A DNA stretch of 40,153 bases from positions 1-40,153 of the forward strand of contig CACMQL010000015.1 of NCBI GenBank assembly GCA_902615835.1. The letters are read 5' to 3'. The notes beneath the pieces were generated by a model that was not told the DNA's origin, searched no databases, and was given only the letters and a program-made list of their open reading frames with translations. Origin of the DNA: an uncultured Verrucomicrobiota bacterium. Lineage in GTDB: Bacteria; Verrucomicrobiota; Verrucomicrobiia; Opitutales; Seribacteraceae. Shown one piece after another: positions 1 through 8,819 of the stretch. Made by a program: the position numbers and the translations under genes. Position 1 is the stretch's first letter, and every line of letters starts with the position of its first letter.

Positions 1-1289
1 ACAATTTGCCCGATCAAATCCCGCCTTGCTTCAAAAATTACTTTTCGGTAACACCTTGTTTTACCCATCAAGTCCCCCCTCCCCTTCCGTGCCTTTGATT
101 CGACTAATACCTCCATAGTCTTATCCACTTTCTTCAAATTTGATACCTCTGATTGTCTCTCTAAAATCTTCAACAAAGATTGATTTCTTTCCTCTTTAAT
201 TTCTTGTGAAATTTTATCGGGAAATTGTGTCGCTGGCGTTCCTGACCTCTCACTGTATTTGAAGATAAATGCCATTTCGAACGATGCTTCCTTGAATGCA
301 GAAATCGTTTCTTCAAAATCAGCTTTCGTTTCGCCTGGATAGCCAACAATTATGTCAGTACTGATTCTCATGTTTTGATTTACGGAGCGTAAGGTAGATA
401 CCAACTGAAGGAATTTCTTTTTATTGTAAGGTCTATTCATGGATTTAAGCACTTTATTTGAACCACTTTGCATAGGAAGATGAGTATAGTCACCAAGTTT
501 AGGCAAAGTGGCAAATGCATCAATTAAATCATGGCCAAAAGAAGTGGGGTGCGGAGAAGTGAAACGAATCCGCTCAATGCCTTTAATATCATGAATTTTG
601 TTCAAAAGCTGTACGAAAGGGGATTTGCCCCCAACTCGAGGCAAGACTCCCCTACCATATGCGTTCACAATTTGACCAAGTAGGATAACTTCTTTTACAC
701 CGCGATCCCGTAGAATCTTGATCTCATCATATATTTCCTCCATTGATCGGTATCTCTCACTTCCCCTAGTTTTTGGTACAATGCAAAATGAGCAATTCAT
801 ATTACAGCCTTGCATGATAGAAACAAAAGCTGAAACCTGATTAAGACTAGAATTTAAGTGTTGATTAATCCTATGTTGAGAACCCTCCTCTTCCTCTAGT
901 TCAATTAAACTAGATTGGTAATCAGTTTGACGCCCGGCGGAGATTTTCTCCAAGTACTGAGAAATCCTGTGTAACTTCTGTGTGCCAACAATTAAATTTA
1001 CGCCTTTAACTTCATGGAGAAGATCGGTTCCCCTATTCTGTGCCATACACCCAAGGATACCAAGAGTTACCTGTTTATTCTTCTTTCTCTGTGACAATAA
1101 ATTATTCGCTTTCCCGATTGCTTTTCTCTCAGCCTGTTCTCTTACACTACAGGTATTTAACAACACAATATCAGCGTCTGTTTCATTGTGTACTAGATCG
1201 TATCCATTTTGTATAAGATCGTGAGCGACAAGCTCGGAATCTCTTTCATTCATTTGACAACCATAGGTTTTTAAATGTACCCGCTTCAT
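1..1289 (-). CDS. miaB: tRNA-2-methylthio-N6-dimethylallyladenosine synthase MiaB (3' end outside window)
   Basis: Radical-SAM methylthiotransferase that adds the 2-methylthio group to i6A37 of tRNAs reading UNN codons, in the cytoplasm. The ATG is at 1289-1287 and 429 codons are visible before the left edge cuts the gene; the family is usually about 440-480 residues, so only the end is missing. The N-terminal UPF0004 domain supplies three cluster cysteines (about C11, C47 and C81, the first in YGCQMNE). The radical-SAM triad is GCNMNCSFC (C162, C166, C169). A TRAM-like RNA-binding domain has begun by the cut. The gene lies 33 nt downstream of the HAD gene on the same strand and is probably cotranscribed with it. 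MiaB rather than MtaB or RimO is favoured by the N-terminal motif and the spacing of the cysteines. Confidence 0.93.
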   Translation of the reverse strand, partial: MKRVHLKTYGCQMNERDSELVAHDLIQNGYDLVHNETDADIVLLNTCSVREQAERKAIGKANNLLSQRKKNKQVTLGILGCMAQNRGTDLLHEVKGVNLIVGTQKLHRISQYLEKISAGRQTDYQSSLIELEEEEGSQHRINQHLNSSLNQVSAFVSIMQGCNMNCSFCIVPKTRGSERYRSMEEIYDEIKILRDRGVKEVILLGQIVNAYGRGVLPRVGGKSPFVQLLNKIHDIKGIERIRFTSPHPTSFGHDLIDAFATLPKLGDYTHLPMQSGSNKVLKSMNRPYNKKKFLQLVSTLRSVNQNMRISTDIIVGYPGETKADFEETISAFKEASFEMAFIFKYSERSGTPATQFPDKISQEIKEERNQSLLKILERQSEVSNLKKVDKTMEVLVESKARKGRGDLMGKTRCYRKVIFEARRDLIGQI

Positions 1290-1322
1290 ACCCTATTGTT
1301 TCTAAGGTAATGACTCACATGG

Positions 1323-1964
1323 TCAATGTTGAAGGTATTTAGAAATTTCTCTTAAATCGTTTACTAAAAAATCGTGAAATTCGGTTAGCAAGGATTCCGA
1401 ATTATGACCCATTGAGGAAAGAATTGTCTCACAACCAATTTTATTTCCTATATCGAGATCGTGCAGGGTATCACCTATGATTAATATTTCTTCAGCCCTG
1501 TAATCGGAATTTAAAAAAAAACGCATAGCTAGTTCAACCTTTCCTTCTGCTTTGATATTATCAGTGCCCAGAATTCGTTCAAAATAGGAATTTAAGCCAT
1601 AATATTTTACGAATTTCTCAACATCGTACTGATTTCCAGCAGAAAGGACTGCTTGCTCAATATTAAGACTTTTTACATGATCGAGTATATCCAAAGTATT
1701 CGGTTGCAAGGGGCATTTAACCCACCTTTCCCGGTATCGGGAAATAAATTTTTTAGAGATTTCTTCAAACTCATTACCACTGTAAGGTAACGAAATTTTC
1801 CTGTAGAAATTGACCACCGGGAAGGAAAAATTCGCTCGGTAAAATTTTAAAGAAATATTTTTTTTTCCATATTCGTCCAAAAGCTCATTTAAAATATCAA
1901 CACATAAGGATGAATCGTCAACCAAGGTGCCATTCCAATCCCATAAAACGAGTCTGATCTTCAA
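1323..1964 (-). CDS. HAD-superfamily hydrolase, phosphoglycolate phosphatase-like
   Basis: A 213-residue haloacid dehalogenase-type phosphatase. Motif I is DWNGT near residues 9-13, giving the nucleophile Asp; the position two residues on, usually the acid/base Asp, is Asn here. Motif II is the LSAG segment near residue 108. The Lys of motif III probably lies in KAEGKVE, and motif IV is GDTLHDLDIG near residue 165. An alpha-helical cap lies between motifs I and II, as in the Gph/beta-phosphoglucomutase subclass. The only suitable start is TTG at 1964, with no Shine-Dalgarno. It is divergent from recA across about 100 nt and upstream of miaB. The substrate cannot be read from the sequence; small phosphorylated metabolites such as 2-phosphoglycolate are the family norm. 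Confidence 0.8.
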   Translation of the reverse strand: MKIRLVLWDWNGTLVDDSSLCVDILNELLDEYGKKNISLKFYRANFSFPVVNFYRKISLPYSGNEFEEISKKFISRYRERWVKCPLQPNTLDILDHVKSLNIEQAVLSAGNQYDVEKFVKYYGLNSYFERILGTDNIKAEGKVELAMRFFLNSDYRAEEILIIGDTLHDLDIGNKIGCETILSSMGHNSESLLTEFHDFLVNDLREISKYLQH

Positions 1965-2064
1965 GAGTTTACTAGTAATTAAGAAATGGATTGATAAGTA
2001 AGGAAATTATAAGAAAACGACTTGATATGTAGCGTAATGCTAACAAAGTAAGAATAAAAATCTT

Positions 2065-3126
2065 ATGGCAAAGCAATCTAAATCCAATCAATCCAATACA
2101 GGTACGAACGCTGACCTTGACCTCGCGGTTCAGGGAATAAATAAGAAATTCGGGGAAGGAGCCTTGATGCGACTTGGTGATGCCACCAAGATGAATGTTT
2201 CTGTAATCTCAACGGGTTCCCTCGCAATTGACTTAGCTCTAGGGGCTGGCGGGCTTCCAAGAGGAAGAATTGTGGAGATTTACGGTCCAGAATCATCTGG
2301 TAAAACTACATTTTGTCTTAGTGTCATAGCTGAAGCACAGAGAAACGGTGGTAATGCGGTTTTTGTGGATGTTGAGCATGCATTAGATCCAAGATACGCA
2401 AAGGTAGTTGGCGTGGATTTAGACAACTTAATGGTTTCTCAACCTGAGAGTGGTGAAGACGCCCTGAATATTACGGAAACTCTTATTCGTTCGGGTGCTA
2501 TTGATGTCATTGTTGTTGATTCAGTTGCTGCCTTGGTTTCAAGACAGGAATTGGACGGGCAAATGGGCGACACAACAGTTGGCTTACAAGCCAGAATGAT
2601 GAGCCAAGCCATGCGTAGACTAACAGCAGCCATTGCTAAAACCAATTGTGTTTGTATTTTCACTAACCAGATTCGTGAAAAAATAGGTGTGATGTTTGGA
2701 AGCCCTGAAACTACACCAGGTGGAAGAGCATTGAAGTTTTTTTGCTCTATACGCATGGATATCAGAAGGATAGGTCAGATCAAAGAACCTAGCGGAACGG
2801 TGACGGGTTCAAGAACAAGATTAAAAGTTGTTAAAAATAAAATTGCCCCTCCATTTACTGCTTGCGAATTTGACATTATGTACAACGAAGGCATATCCCG
2901 TACAGGCTCAGTTATTGACCTTGCAATAGAACATAAAATTCTAGCCAAAAAAGGAGCATGGATTTCATATGAAGGAGATTTAGTCGGTCAGGGACGTGAA
3001 GCAGCCAAACAGGCGTTAGCGGAAGATGAAGAACTTATGAAGAAAATCACAAACGCCATCTTAGAAAAAGTAGAAGTGACCGTGGGTGCTGTTTTGGCAC
3101 AAAGTACGGATGAAGATTCTGACTGA
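2065..3126 (+). CDS. recA: Recombinase A
   Basis: RecA forms ATP-dependent filaments on single-stranded DNA, carries out homologous strand exchange and activates SOS cleavage. At 353 residues it has normal length. Walker A is GPESSGKT at residues 74-81, Walker B is the [12 protein letters not shown] segment, and the L2 DNA-binding loop region ends with the conserved [19 protein letters not shown] stretch. The C-terminal tail is acidic (DEDSD), as in other RecAs. No inverted repeat resembling a known LexA box was found in the 100 nt upstream, but LexA operators vary between phyla. The gene starts with ATG and has no Shine-Dalgarno. It is followed after 19 nt by mnmE. Confidence 0.98.
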   Translation: MAKQSKSNQSNTGTNADLDLAVQGINKKFGEGALMRLGDATKMNVSVISTGSLAIDLALGAGGLPRGRIVEIYGPESSGKTTFCLSVIAEAQRNGGNAVFVDVEHALDPRYAKVVGVDLDNLMVSQPESGEDALNITETLIRSGAIDVIVVDSVAALVSRQELDGQMGDTTVGLQARMMSQAMRRLTAAIAKTNCVCIFTNQIREKIGVMFGSPETTPGGRALKFFCSIRMDIRRIGQIKEPSGTVTGSRTRLKVVKNKIAPPFTACEFDIMYNEGISRTGSVIDLAIEHKILAKKGAWISYEGDLVGQGREAAKQALAEDEELMKKITNAILEKVEVTVGAVLAQSTDEDSD

Positions 3127-3145
3127 AGAAGCCAACTCACTCACA

Positions 3146-4501
3146 ATGACTGATACTATTGTCGCACTTGCGACACCCCATTCTCAATCTGCGTTGGGCA
3201 TCATACGAATCAGTGGAATAAAGGCATTGAAAATTAGTAAGGAGGCTTGTGGTGTTCTCTGCCCTACCCCTAGGTACGCTCATCTTACAAAATACAAATC
3301 AATAGAAAATGAAGTTCTGGATCAAATAATAATGGTGTATTATGAAAAAGGTAAATCTTTTACATCAGAAAACTGTCTTGAACTTACCTGTCATGGAAAT
3401 CCTTTTTTGACTGAGCAAATTTTAAGTGATCTCTTGAACAGAGGATGCCGACTAGCCAATCCCGGGGAGTTTACTTATCGTGCGTTTGCAAATGGAAAAA
3501 TAGACTTAACACAGGCTGAGGCAATTGCCGATTTGATCGGGGCCAAGAACAAGCAAGCATTAATGCTTGCAAACAAAAACCTGGATGGAAACCTAACAAA
3601 AAAAATTCGTCAGATTCAATCCCGGATTCTTGCACAACAGTCTAATATAGAGGCGTTTATTGACTTTCCTGAAGACGACTTAGGTGATAAAAAAGACGGA
3701 CAAGTTATCAACGCTTTGAATGATATTTCCTCTGAACTAAAAAGACTCATTGAGGTCGGTAAGAAAATAAATGTATTCAATCGATGCCTTAAAGTTGTGC
3801 TTGTAGGTCCACCCAATGTAGGTAAGAGCTCTATTTTTAATAAAATTATTGGGATAGACAGAGCTATAGTAAATCCAGAAGCAGGCACTACCAGAGATTT
3901 TATAGACTATAAAATAAACTTAGGGAAAATAACTATTCAGTTACACGATACCGCTGGAATCAGACCAGTAGAAAATCAAATCGAAGAAGCAGGAATTAAA
4001 AAAACACACATCCTGATTCAGGACGCTGATCTAACCTTGATCGTTTTTGATAGATCAATGCCCTACCCTTCTAAGATCGACAAAGAAATTATATTAAAAG
4101 TTAAAAATAAAAAATGCATTTTTATTCTTAGTAAATCAGATTTACCGAGGGTTGTTGACTTATCTGAAAGCAGTTTTCGAAACTATAAAACAAAGATGGT
4201 TTCAATTGATGATAATAAATCGATAGTATCTTTAATCAATCTAATCCAAGAACTTCTTCTCAAGGAATCTACTATAGAAAATGAATTCAATATGTCAGTA
4301 AATCTTCGACAGTCATCTGCCTTAATCAAATCAAGAGATGCCATCCAAAGGAGCATTAAAATTTTAGAGGATAAGGATGGAAGTGAATTTTCCGTCCCAG
4401 ATTTAAAAGATGCTATTCTTAATCTTAACTATGTCGTAGAAAAAAAAGATCATGAGGATATGCTAGATATACTTTTTTCAAACTTTTGTATTGGCAAATG
4501 A
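3146..4501 (+). CDS. mnmE: tRNA uridine-5-carboxymethylaminomethyl(34) synthesis GTPase MnmE
   Basis: MnmE is a K+-activated GTPase that works with MnmG to build cmnm5U34 in tRNAs ending in U34. The start ATG at 3146 gives 451 residues beginning TDTIVALATP, the family's N-terminus; an earlier in-frame ATG at 3086 lies inside recA and is not needed. The N-terminal tetrahydrofolate-binding domain is followed by a helical domain with an inserted G domain: G1 GPPNVGKS (221-228), switch motif GTTRDF, G3 DTAG, G4 SKSD. The protein ends in the diagnostic FCIGK, whose Cys is needed for the modification. The stop overlaps the mnmG start as ATGA, so the two subunits are translationally coupled. Confidence 0.96.
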   Translation: MTDTIVALATPHSQSALGIIRISGIKALKISKEACGVLCPTPRYAHLTKYKSIENEVLDQIIMVYYEKGKSFTSENCLELTCHGNPFLTEQILSDLLNRGCRLANPGEFTYRAFANGKIDLTQAEAIADLIGAKNKQALMLANKNLDGNLTKKIRQIQSRILAQQSNIEAFIDFPEDDLGDKKDGQVINALNDISSELKRLIEVGKKINVFNRCLKVVLVGPPNVGKSSIFNKIIGIDRAIVNPEAGTTRDFIDYKINLGKITIQLHDTAGIRPVENQIEEAGIKKTHILIQDADLTLIVFDRSMPYPSKIDKEIILKVKNKKCIFILSKSDLPRVVDLSESSFRNYKTKMVSIDDNKSIVSLINLIQELLLKESTIENEFNMSVNLRQSSALIKSRDAIQRSIKILEDKDGSEFSVPDLKDAILNLNYVVEKKDHEDMLDILFSNFCIGK

Positions 4502-6375
4502 ACATAAGTGACACAAAACAAAATCCTTATGATGTAATAGTTTGCGGTGCAGGTCACGCAGGTTGTGAGGCTGCTTTGGCTGCTGCACGCTCTGGAAGTA
4601 GAACACTTATACTCACTGGAAATCTTGATTCAATCGCACAAATGAGTTGCAATCCTGCGGTCGGAGGGCAAGCAAAAGGACAGATCGTAAGAGAGATTGA
4701 CGCGTTAGGTGGAGAAATGGCTCACAACACTGATATATCTGCTATCCAATTTAAACTTCTAAATACTTCAAAAGGACCATCAGTTCGGGCTCCCCGGGCG
4801 CAATGTGACAAAAAAGAGTACCAGTTCAGGATGAAACATGTGCTTGAGCAAAACGCTAACCTTGAAATCTTCCAAGTCCTTGTAACTGGTCTTATCGTTA
4901 AAAATGGAGTTTGTTTAGGTGTTAAAACATCATTGGATATAGAAATTTACGCAAAAACTGTGGTCGTAACGACAGGAACATTTCTTCGTGCTCTTATGTA
5001 TGTAGGCGAAAATAAATCAGATGGTGGGAGACTGGGAGATCATACTTCCAAAGGCTTATCTGCGGACTTTCAAAAATATGGTATCAAACTTGGAAGATTT
5101 AAAACAGGTACACCACCCAGAATTCTTGGTAGCTCGATTGATTTCACAAAAACTATAAAACAATATGGAGACAAAAATCCAATTAAATTTGCATTTTATG
5201 ATACATGCTCCGAGCAAGAAAGGTTCCATGTGGAGCATAAAAAAATGTTCCATGTGGAACATAATACAGACAAAACTTCTCAAGTTCCTTGTGAACAAAC
5301 TAATACCACTGCGGCTACAGCGAACATCATACGTAATAACTTACACAAATCACCACTGTACAAAGGCGATATAAGCGGCATAGGACCCCGCTATTGTCCA
5401 AGCATCGAAGACAAAATCGTCAAATTTAAAGACAAAGATAATCATAGAATTTATCTAGAACCAGAAGGAAGGAATACCGATGAATGGTATGTTAATGGCT
5501 TTTCAACGAGTTTGCCTTTTGATGTTCAAATAAAGGCATTGAGAACAATTCCTGGCCTTGAGAATTCCCAAATTATCCGTCCGGCTTATGCAGTAGAATA
5601 TGACTACGCTTTTCCTACACAACTTTCGTTATCTCTCGAATCTAATGTAATAAGCTGTGTTTTTTTTGCGGGACAAATAAATGGAACTTCTGGTTACGAA
5701 GAGGCTGCAGCACAGGGTCTAATTGCTGGTACTAACGCATCTCATAAAGCACAAGGGAAATCCGCTGTCATAATTGGCAGGGAGATTGGGTACATTGGTG
5801 TTCTGATTGACGATCTTACTTCAAAAGGAGTCACCGAACCTTATCGTATGTTTACCAGCCGGGCGGAGTTCAGATTACTTTTCAATCACGGTAGTTCTGA
5901 ACTTCGGTATTATTCTGTTCATGACCAGACCAGCCTAATTTCTACCAAGCGAAAATATAAAATTAAAGATAAAATAGAATCCATCCGAAAGTGGACATAT
6001 TTTCTAAATCGGACAAAGATTGAGTCTAATAAAACATTCGGAGATTTACTCCGGTCCGATCAAAAATTTGATTTTCCTACTGAATTTTCTTCACTTTCAA
6101 ATGAAATAAAGGAAGAAGTCATGTACCAAGTTAAATACGCAGGGTACCTGAAAAGGGAGCTCCAAAATTTAGAAAAATTCAAGCATTCCGAAAAAATTAT
6201 CATTCCTCAGGACTTTTCATACGATGGAATTCCCGGTCTTCGCAAAGAATCGATTGAAAAACTTAATTCCGTATCTCCCAATACGCTGGGTCATGCTTCC
6301 AGAATTCCAGGCGTCAATCCATCAGATGTTGAAATACTTATGATTATGATTCAAGGGAAGTCTATTCGAAAGTGA
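4498..6375 (+). CDS. mnmG: tRNA uridine-5-carboxymethylaminomethyl(34) synthesis enzyme MnmG (GidA)
   Basis: FAD-dependent partner of MnmE in the cmnm5U34 pathway. The start at 4498 overlaps the mnmE stop by 4 nt and gives 625 residues. The N-terminal Rossmann motif is GAGHAGCEAA; SCNPAVGGQAKGQIVREIDALGG, IGPRYCPSIEDK and LEPEG are family signatures, and GYEEAAAQGL marks the second FAD contact. The C-terminal helical domain ends in the RIPGV region. Between residues about 237 and 262 there is an insertion absent from E. coli MnmG. It contains a repeated FHVEH, encoded by two parS-like palindromes (5222-5261). The gene runs into trmB with no gap. Confidence 0.96.
   Translation: MNISDTKQNPYDVIVCGAGHAGCEAALAAARSGSRTLILTGNLDSIAQMSCNPAVGGQAKGQIVREIDALGGEMAHNTDISAIQFKLLNTSKGPSVRAPRAQCDKKEYQFRMKHVLEQNANLEIFQVLVTGLIVKNGVCLGVKTSLDIEIYAKTVVVTTGTFLRALMYVGENKSDGGRLGDHTSKGLSADFQKYGIKLGRFKTGTPPRILGSSIDFTKTIKQYGDKNPIKFAFYDTCSEQERFHVEHKKMFHVEHNTDKTSQVPCEQTNTTAATANIIRNNLHKSPLYKGDISGIGPRYCPSIEDKIVKFKDKDNHRIYLEPEGRNTDEWYVNGFSTSLPFDVQIKALRTIPGLENSQIIRPAYAVEYDYAFPTQLSLSLESNVISCVFFAGQINGTSGYEEAAAQGLIAGTNASHKAQGKSAVIIGREIGYIGVLIDDLTSKGVTEPYRMFTSRAEFRLLFNHGSSELRYYSVHDQTSLISTKRKYKIKDKIESIRKWTYFLNRTKIESNKTFGDLLRSDQKFDFPTEFSSLSNEIKEEVMYQVKYAGYLKRELQNLEKFKHSEKIIIPQDFSYDGIPGLRKESIEKLNSVSPNTLGHASRIPGVNPSDVEILMIMIQGKSIRK
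5222..5237. other. parS-like palindrome, degenerate copy, inside mnmG
   Basis: The 16-mer GGTTCCATGTGGAGCA lies 24 nt upstream of, and in the same reading frame as, a better copy. It differs from that copy at two positions (first base G for T, position 14 G for A). It encodes part of the first FHVEH of the repeated peptide. On its own it would be a weak ParB site; its value lies in the tandem arrangement. Confidence 0.45.
5246..5261. other. parS-like centromere site inside mnmG
   Basis: TGTTCCATGTGGAACA matches the widely conserved bacterial parS consensus TGTTCCACGTGGAACA at 15 of 16 positions. It is a perfect inverted repeat except for one central position. ParB proteins nucleate at such sites, and parS sites are often placed within genes near the replication origin. 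It sits in a lineage-specific insertion of MnmG, where it encodes MFHVEH. No parA or parB is in the window, so function is inferred from sequence alone. Confidence 0.6.
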
Positions 6376-6974
6376 TGGAAAATACTTTGGTAAGGCTAAA
6401 GACCGAAAAAAAGGCTAGGGAGGATAGGGTAGGGCAGTGGTTTACCGATGTACTGGGAACTTCCCTAAAGGCTACTGGAAAGAATATTGTCAACCTAGAA
6501 ATTGGTTGTGGACATGGACATTGGCTCACTTCCTTTGCAACGAAAGAATTCAATCAAAATTTCGTTGGAATTGATCTTATTACTAAAAGAATAGAAAAGG
6601 CTGTTGCCAAAGCGGAAAAGCGAAACCTGAAAAATCTTTGTTTTTGTAAAGCAGATGCACAGGAATTTCTAGAGCTTTGCCATTTTAAAATAGCAAACAC
6701 TTACATAATGTATCCTGACCCTTGGCCCAAGTTAAGGCATCACAAAAGGCGGCTCATCCAACCTGCTTTTCTTGATCTTCTTGCATCAAAAACTATTGTT
6801 GGAGGAAGGTTGTTTTTCATGACGGACCATTTGAGTTATTATGAATGGTCAGTCTCAAATATTTCTAAATCCGTTATGTGGGTTTTATCAAAAGATGATT
6901 GGCCACACGAAGCATCCAGTTATTTTCAAAATATTTTACCTAAAAATCAAATTCTCAGTGCGTTAAGGATATAA
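6375..6974 (+). CDS. trmB: tRNA (guanine-N7-)-methyltransferase TrmB
   Basis: SAM-dependent methylation of G46 in the variable loop of tRNA. The protein has 199 residues from the ATG at 6375, which overlaps the mnmG stop as TGATG; a GTG at 6372 is an alternative. The SAM-binding motif is LEIGCGHGHW, with GIDL as the acidic motif II loop. The signature PDPWPKLRHHKRRL, which contains catalytic and tRNA-binding residues, is complete. The C-terminal Thr-x-Glu-rich segment of the E. coli enzyme is replaced by a shorter tail, as in many small TrmB proteins. Position and overlap indicate cotranscription with mnmE-mnmG. Confidence 0.93.
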   Translation: MENTLVRLKTEKKAREDRVGQWFTDVLGTSLKATGKNIVNLEIGCGHGHWLTSFATKEFNQNFVGIDLITKRIEKAVAKAEKRNLKNLCFCKADAQEFLELCHFKIANTYIMYPDPWPKLRHHKRRLIQPAFLDLLASKTIVGGRLFFMTDHLSYYEWSVSNISKSVMWVLSKDDWPHEASSYFQNILPKNQILSALRI

Positions 6975-7084
6975 GTTTTTCTTATTGCGATTGATGATTA
7001 ATTTCACTTTTAGGCCAAAAAATACGATCATTCCAAATTTCCTGTTGTTGATTATTGACCCAAGCTAGTATTTCTCTATGAGTG

Positions 7085-7942
7085 ATGCTAATGGTTAAAT
7101 ACGGTTTATGTTTTCTCCCATTTTTCTTTTTTTCTCCTCTTTTTGGTGCTGGTGCTACAGGTGTAAGTTTGACCCCAGACAAAGCTTTTATGATAGGGTC
7201 TTTGCCCGTTACCAACTCCATGATCACCAGTTGGATCATATCCCTTGCTATTATAATTGTAATTAGATTACTTGTGGGGAAAACCTCTTTAATTCCGAAC
7301 AAAAAACAACTTTTTGTAGAATCTATTGTTGGTGGTCTTCGGAATGTAGTGGAGCCAATTGTCGGAAATAAACTATTCTTTCCTTCCTTCTGGTTACTCA
7401 GCGGATTATTTATTTTCATACTTATTCAAAATTGGAGTGGTCTTCTCCCTGGGGTCGGTTCCATCGGCTATTTTGATGAATCCGGCAAGTTCACCTATCT
7501 AATAAGACCTGGTAATGCTGATCTTAATATGACCTTGGCACTTGCTGCAGTTGCAAACCTAGCATGGCTTTATTTCATATTTAAATATGAAGGTTTCAAA
7601 AGCATCATGGCTCACATATTTGGCAATAAAGCGGATAAAAACGAAGTTGGCATTTATACTTTTATCGGTCTTATCCCCATATTTTTTGCTGTTGGTGTGA
7701 TTGAGGTAATTTCGATCCTGTTTCGCCCAGTCTCGCTAAGTTTTAGATTGTTCGGTAATGTGTATGGGGGTGAAAATCTTTTACACAAGATGTTTACTAT
7801 TGCGCCTGGCTTTGAATGGGTTATCCCGATTCCATTTTATTTTATGGAGATTTTAATTGGACTGGTACAAGCCCTTGTTTTTATGCTCCTGATAGCCGTT
7901 TTCATCGGTTTAATGTGCAATCATGGAGATGAACATCATTAA
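7085..7942 (+). CDS. atpB: ATP synthase F0 subunit a
   Basis: Membrane stator subunit that forms the two proton half-channels against the c-ring. It has about 285 residues. The first 20 or so residues look like a cleavable signal or extra hydrophobic segment (a run of Phe/Leu/Pro ending in GAGA). Further membrane helices follow. The essential Arg is in SFRLFGNVYGGEN near residue 220. Candidate starts are GTG 7082, ATG 7085 and ATG 7091; none has a Shine-Dalgarno, so the start is uncertain by three codons. It is the first gene of the atp operon; the usual atpI is not present in the 110 nt between trmB and atpB. Confidence 0.92.
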   Translation: MLMVKYGLCFLPFFFFSPLFGAGATGVSLTPDKAFMIGSLPVTNSMITSWIISLAIIIVIRLLVGKTSLIPNKKQLFVESIVGGLRNVVEPIVGNKLFFPSFWLLSGLFIFILIQNWSGLLPGVGSIGYFDESGKFTYLIRPGNADLNMTLALAAVANLAWLYFIFKYEGFKSIMAHIFGNKADKNEVGIYTFIGLIPIFFAVGVIEVISILFRPVSLSFRLFGNVYGGENLLHKMFTIAPGFEWVIPIPFYFMEILIGLVQALVFMLLIAVFIGLMCNHGDEHH

Positions 7943-8015
7943 ATTACTACTTTTGCAACGGGATTATGCTCAAGCGTAGACGTTGACAACCAAAACATTA
8001 AAACCTAATATTATT

Positions 8016-8261
8016 ATGATAGAAGTACTCGCACAAGCAACTGATCAAGTAACGCAAACAGCCGCACAACCTGGCGGAATAACCGGAAGCATCCAGGGAG
8101 GACTCGGTTGCCTTGGTGCTGCAATCGGGGTTGGAATTGTTGGCATGAAAGGAGCAGAAGCAGTTGGAAGAAACCCGGACGCATCAGGAGCTATCCTTGT
8201 TCAGTCAATCATCGGCATGGCACTTGCCGAAGCTGTGGCCTTTTATTCTTTATTTTTGTGA
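8016..8261 (+). CDS. atpE: ATP synthase F0 subunit c
   Basis: The 81-residue hairpin subunit of the rotor ring. The start is the ATG at 8016, giving MIEVLAQATD; an upstream TTG at 7983 would add 11 residues unlike the family. Helix 1 is Gly-rich (LGAAIGVGIVG), the polar loop is GRNP, and the ion-carrying carboxylate is E72 in ALAEAVAFY. The residues after Glu are Ala-Val, not the Ser/Thr seen in Na+-binding c subunits, so H+ coupling is likely. The N-terminus is about 15 residues longer than E. coli AtpE. It lies between atpB and atpF with short spacers. Confidence 0.94.
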   Translation: MIEVLAQATDQVTQTAAQPGGITGSIQGGLGCLGAAIGVGIVGMKGAEAVGRNPDASGAILVQSIIGMALAEAVAFYSLFL

Positions 8262-8285
8262 TCTTAAAGTAAGTCAATTCCCCTC

Positions 8286-8819
8286 ATGATTACATTAGCC
8301 AATCTTGCGGATACAGGTGAAAAAATTGTAAACCAGTTTGGTATTGATTATCCGCTATTGATCGCCCAATGCATAAATTTTGCAATAGTAGCATCTGCCA
8401 TCTGGTTTTTCGCATTCAAAAGAATTCTCTCAACGATCAAAGATCGTGAAAAACAGATCGCAGATTCCCTCAAAAATGCAGACAAAATAAAACTCGAGCT
8501 GGAAGAGACTCAACAAAAACAAAAAGATACTTTAAATGAAGCTTCACTGGAAGCTAAGAAAACTGTCTCTGTTGCCCAAGAACAAGCCAAGTCACTATTG
8601 GAAGCTCAGAAGGAGGAAGCACGCCAAGAGGCAGAAACAATAATTGCCAAAGCTAAAGCAGCAATGGAATTGGAACGGCAAAATGTTCTTAATGATGCAC
8701 GCCAAGAGATTACCTCGTTAGTCATCCTTGCAACATCCAAAGTTCTAGACAGGGAACTCAATGATGATGAAAGGAAACGCTTTACCGAGCAGGCTGAAAA
8801 TTATGTCGAACAGCGCTAG
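8286..8819 (+). CDS. atpF: ATP synthase F0 subunit b
   Basis: Peripheral-stalk subunit of 177 residues. There is one membrane helix near residues 23-45 (LLIAQCINFAIVASAIWFFAF). A long charged coiled coil follows, rich in Glu, Lys, Ala and Gln, as expected for a b subunit that dimerises and reaches the top of F1. The C-terminal end overlaps the start of atpH by 17 nt. Only one b-type gene is present, with no b' paralogue. Confidence 0.92.
   Translation: MITLANLADTGEKIVNQFGIDYPLLIAQCINFAIVASAIWFFAFKRILSTIKDREKQIADSLKNADKIKLELEETQQKQKDTLNEASLEAKKTVSVAQEQAKSLLEAQKEEARQEAETIIAKAKAAMELERQNVLNDARQEITSLVILATSKVLDRELNDDERKRFTEQAENYVEQR

Noticed and set aside
1965-2064. LexA/SOS operator ahead of recA
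   Set aside because: No CTGT-N8-ACAG, GAAC-N4-GTTC or other convincing inverted repeat was seen; TTGATA at 2022-2027 has no good -10 partner at 16-18 nt.
3086-3145. Longer mnmE start inside recA
   Set aside because: MnmE proteins begin at the TDTIVALATP segment; the extra residues are recA sequence in another frame.
6975-7084. An atpI gene upstream of atpB
   Set aside because: The interval is only about 110 nt and has no open frame with membrane segments.
6982-7419. A 145-codon minus-strand ORF opposite atpB
   Set aside because: It lies antisense to a clearly conserved gene and has no family features.
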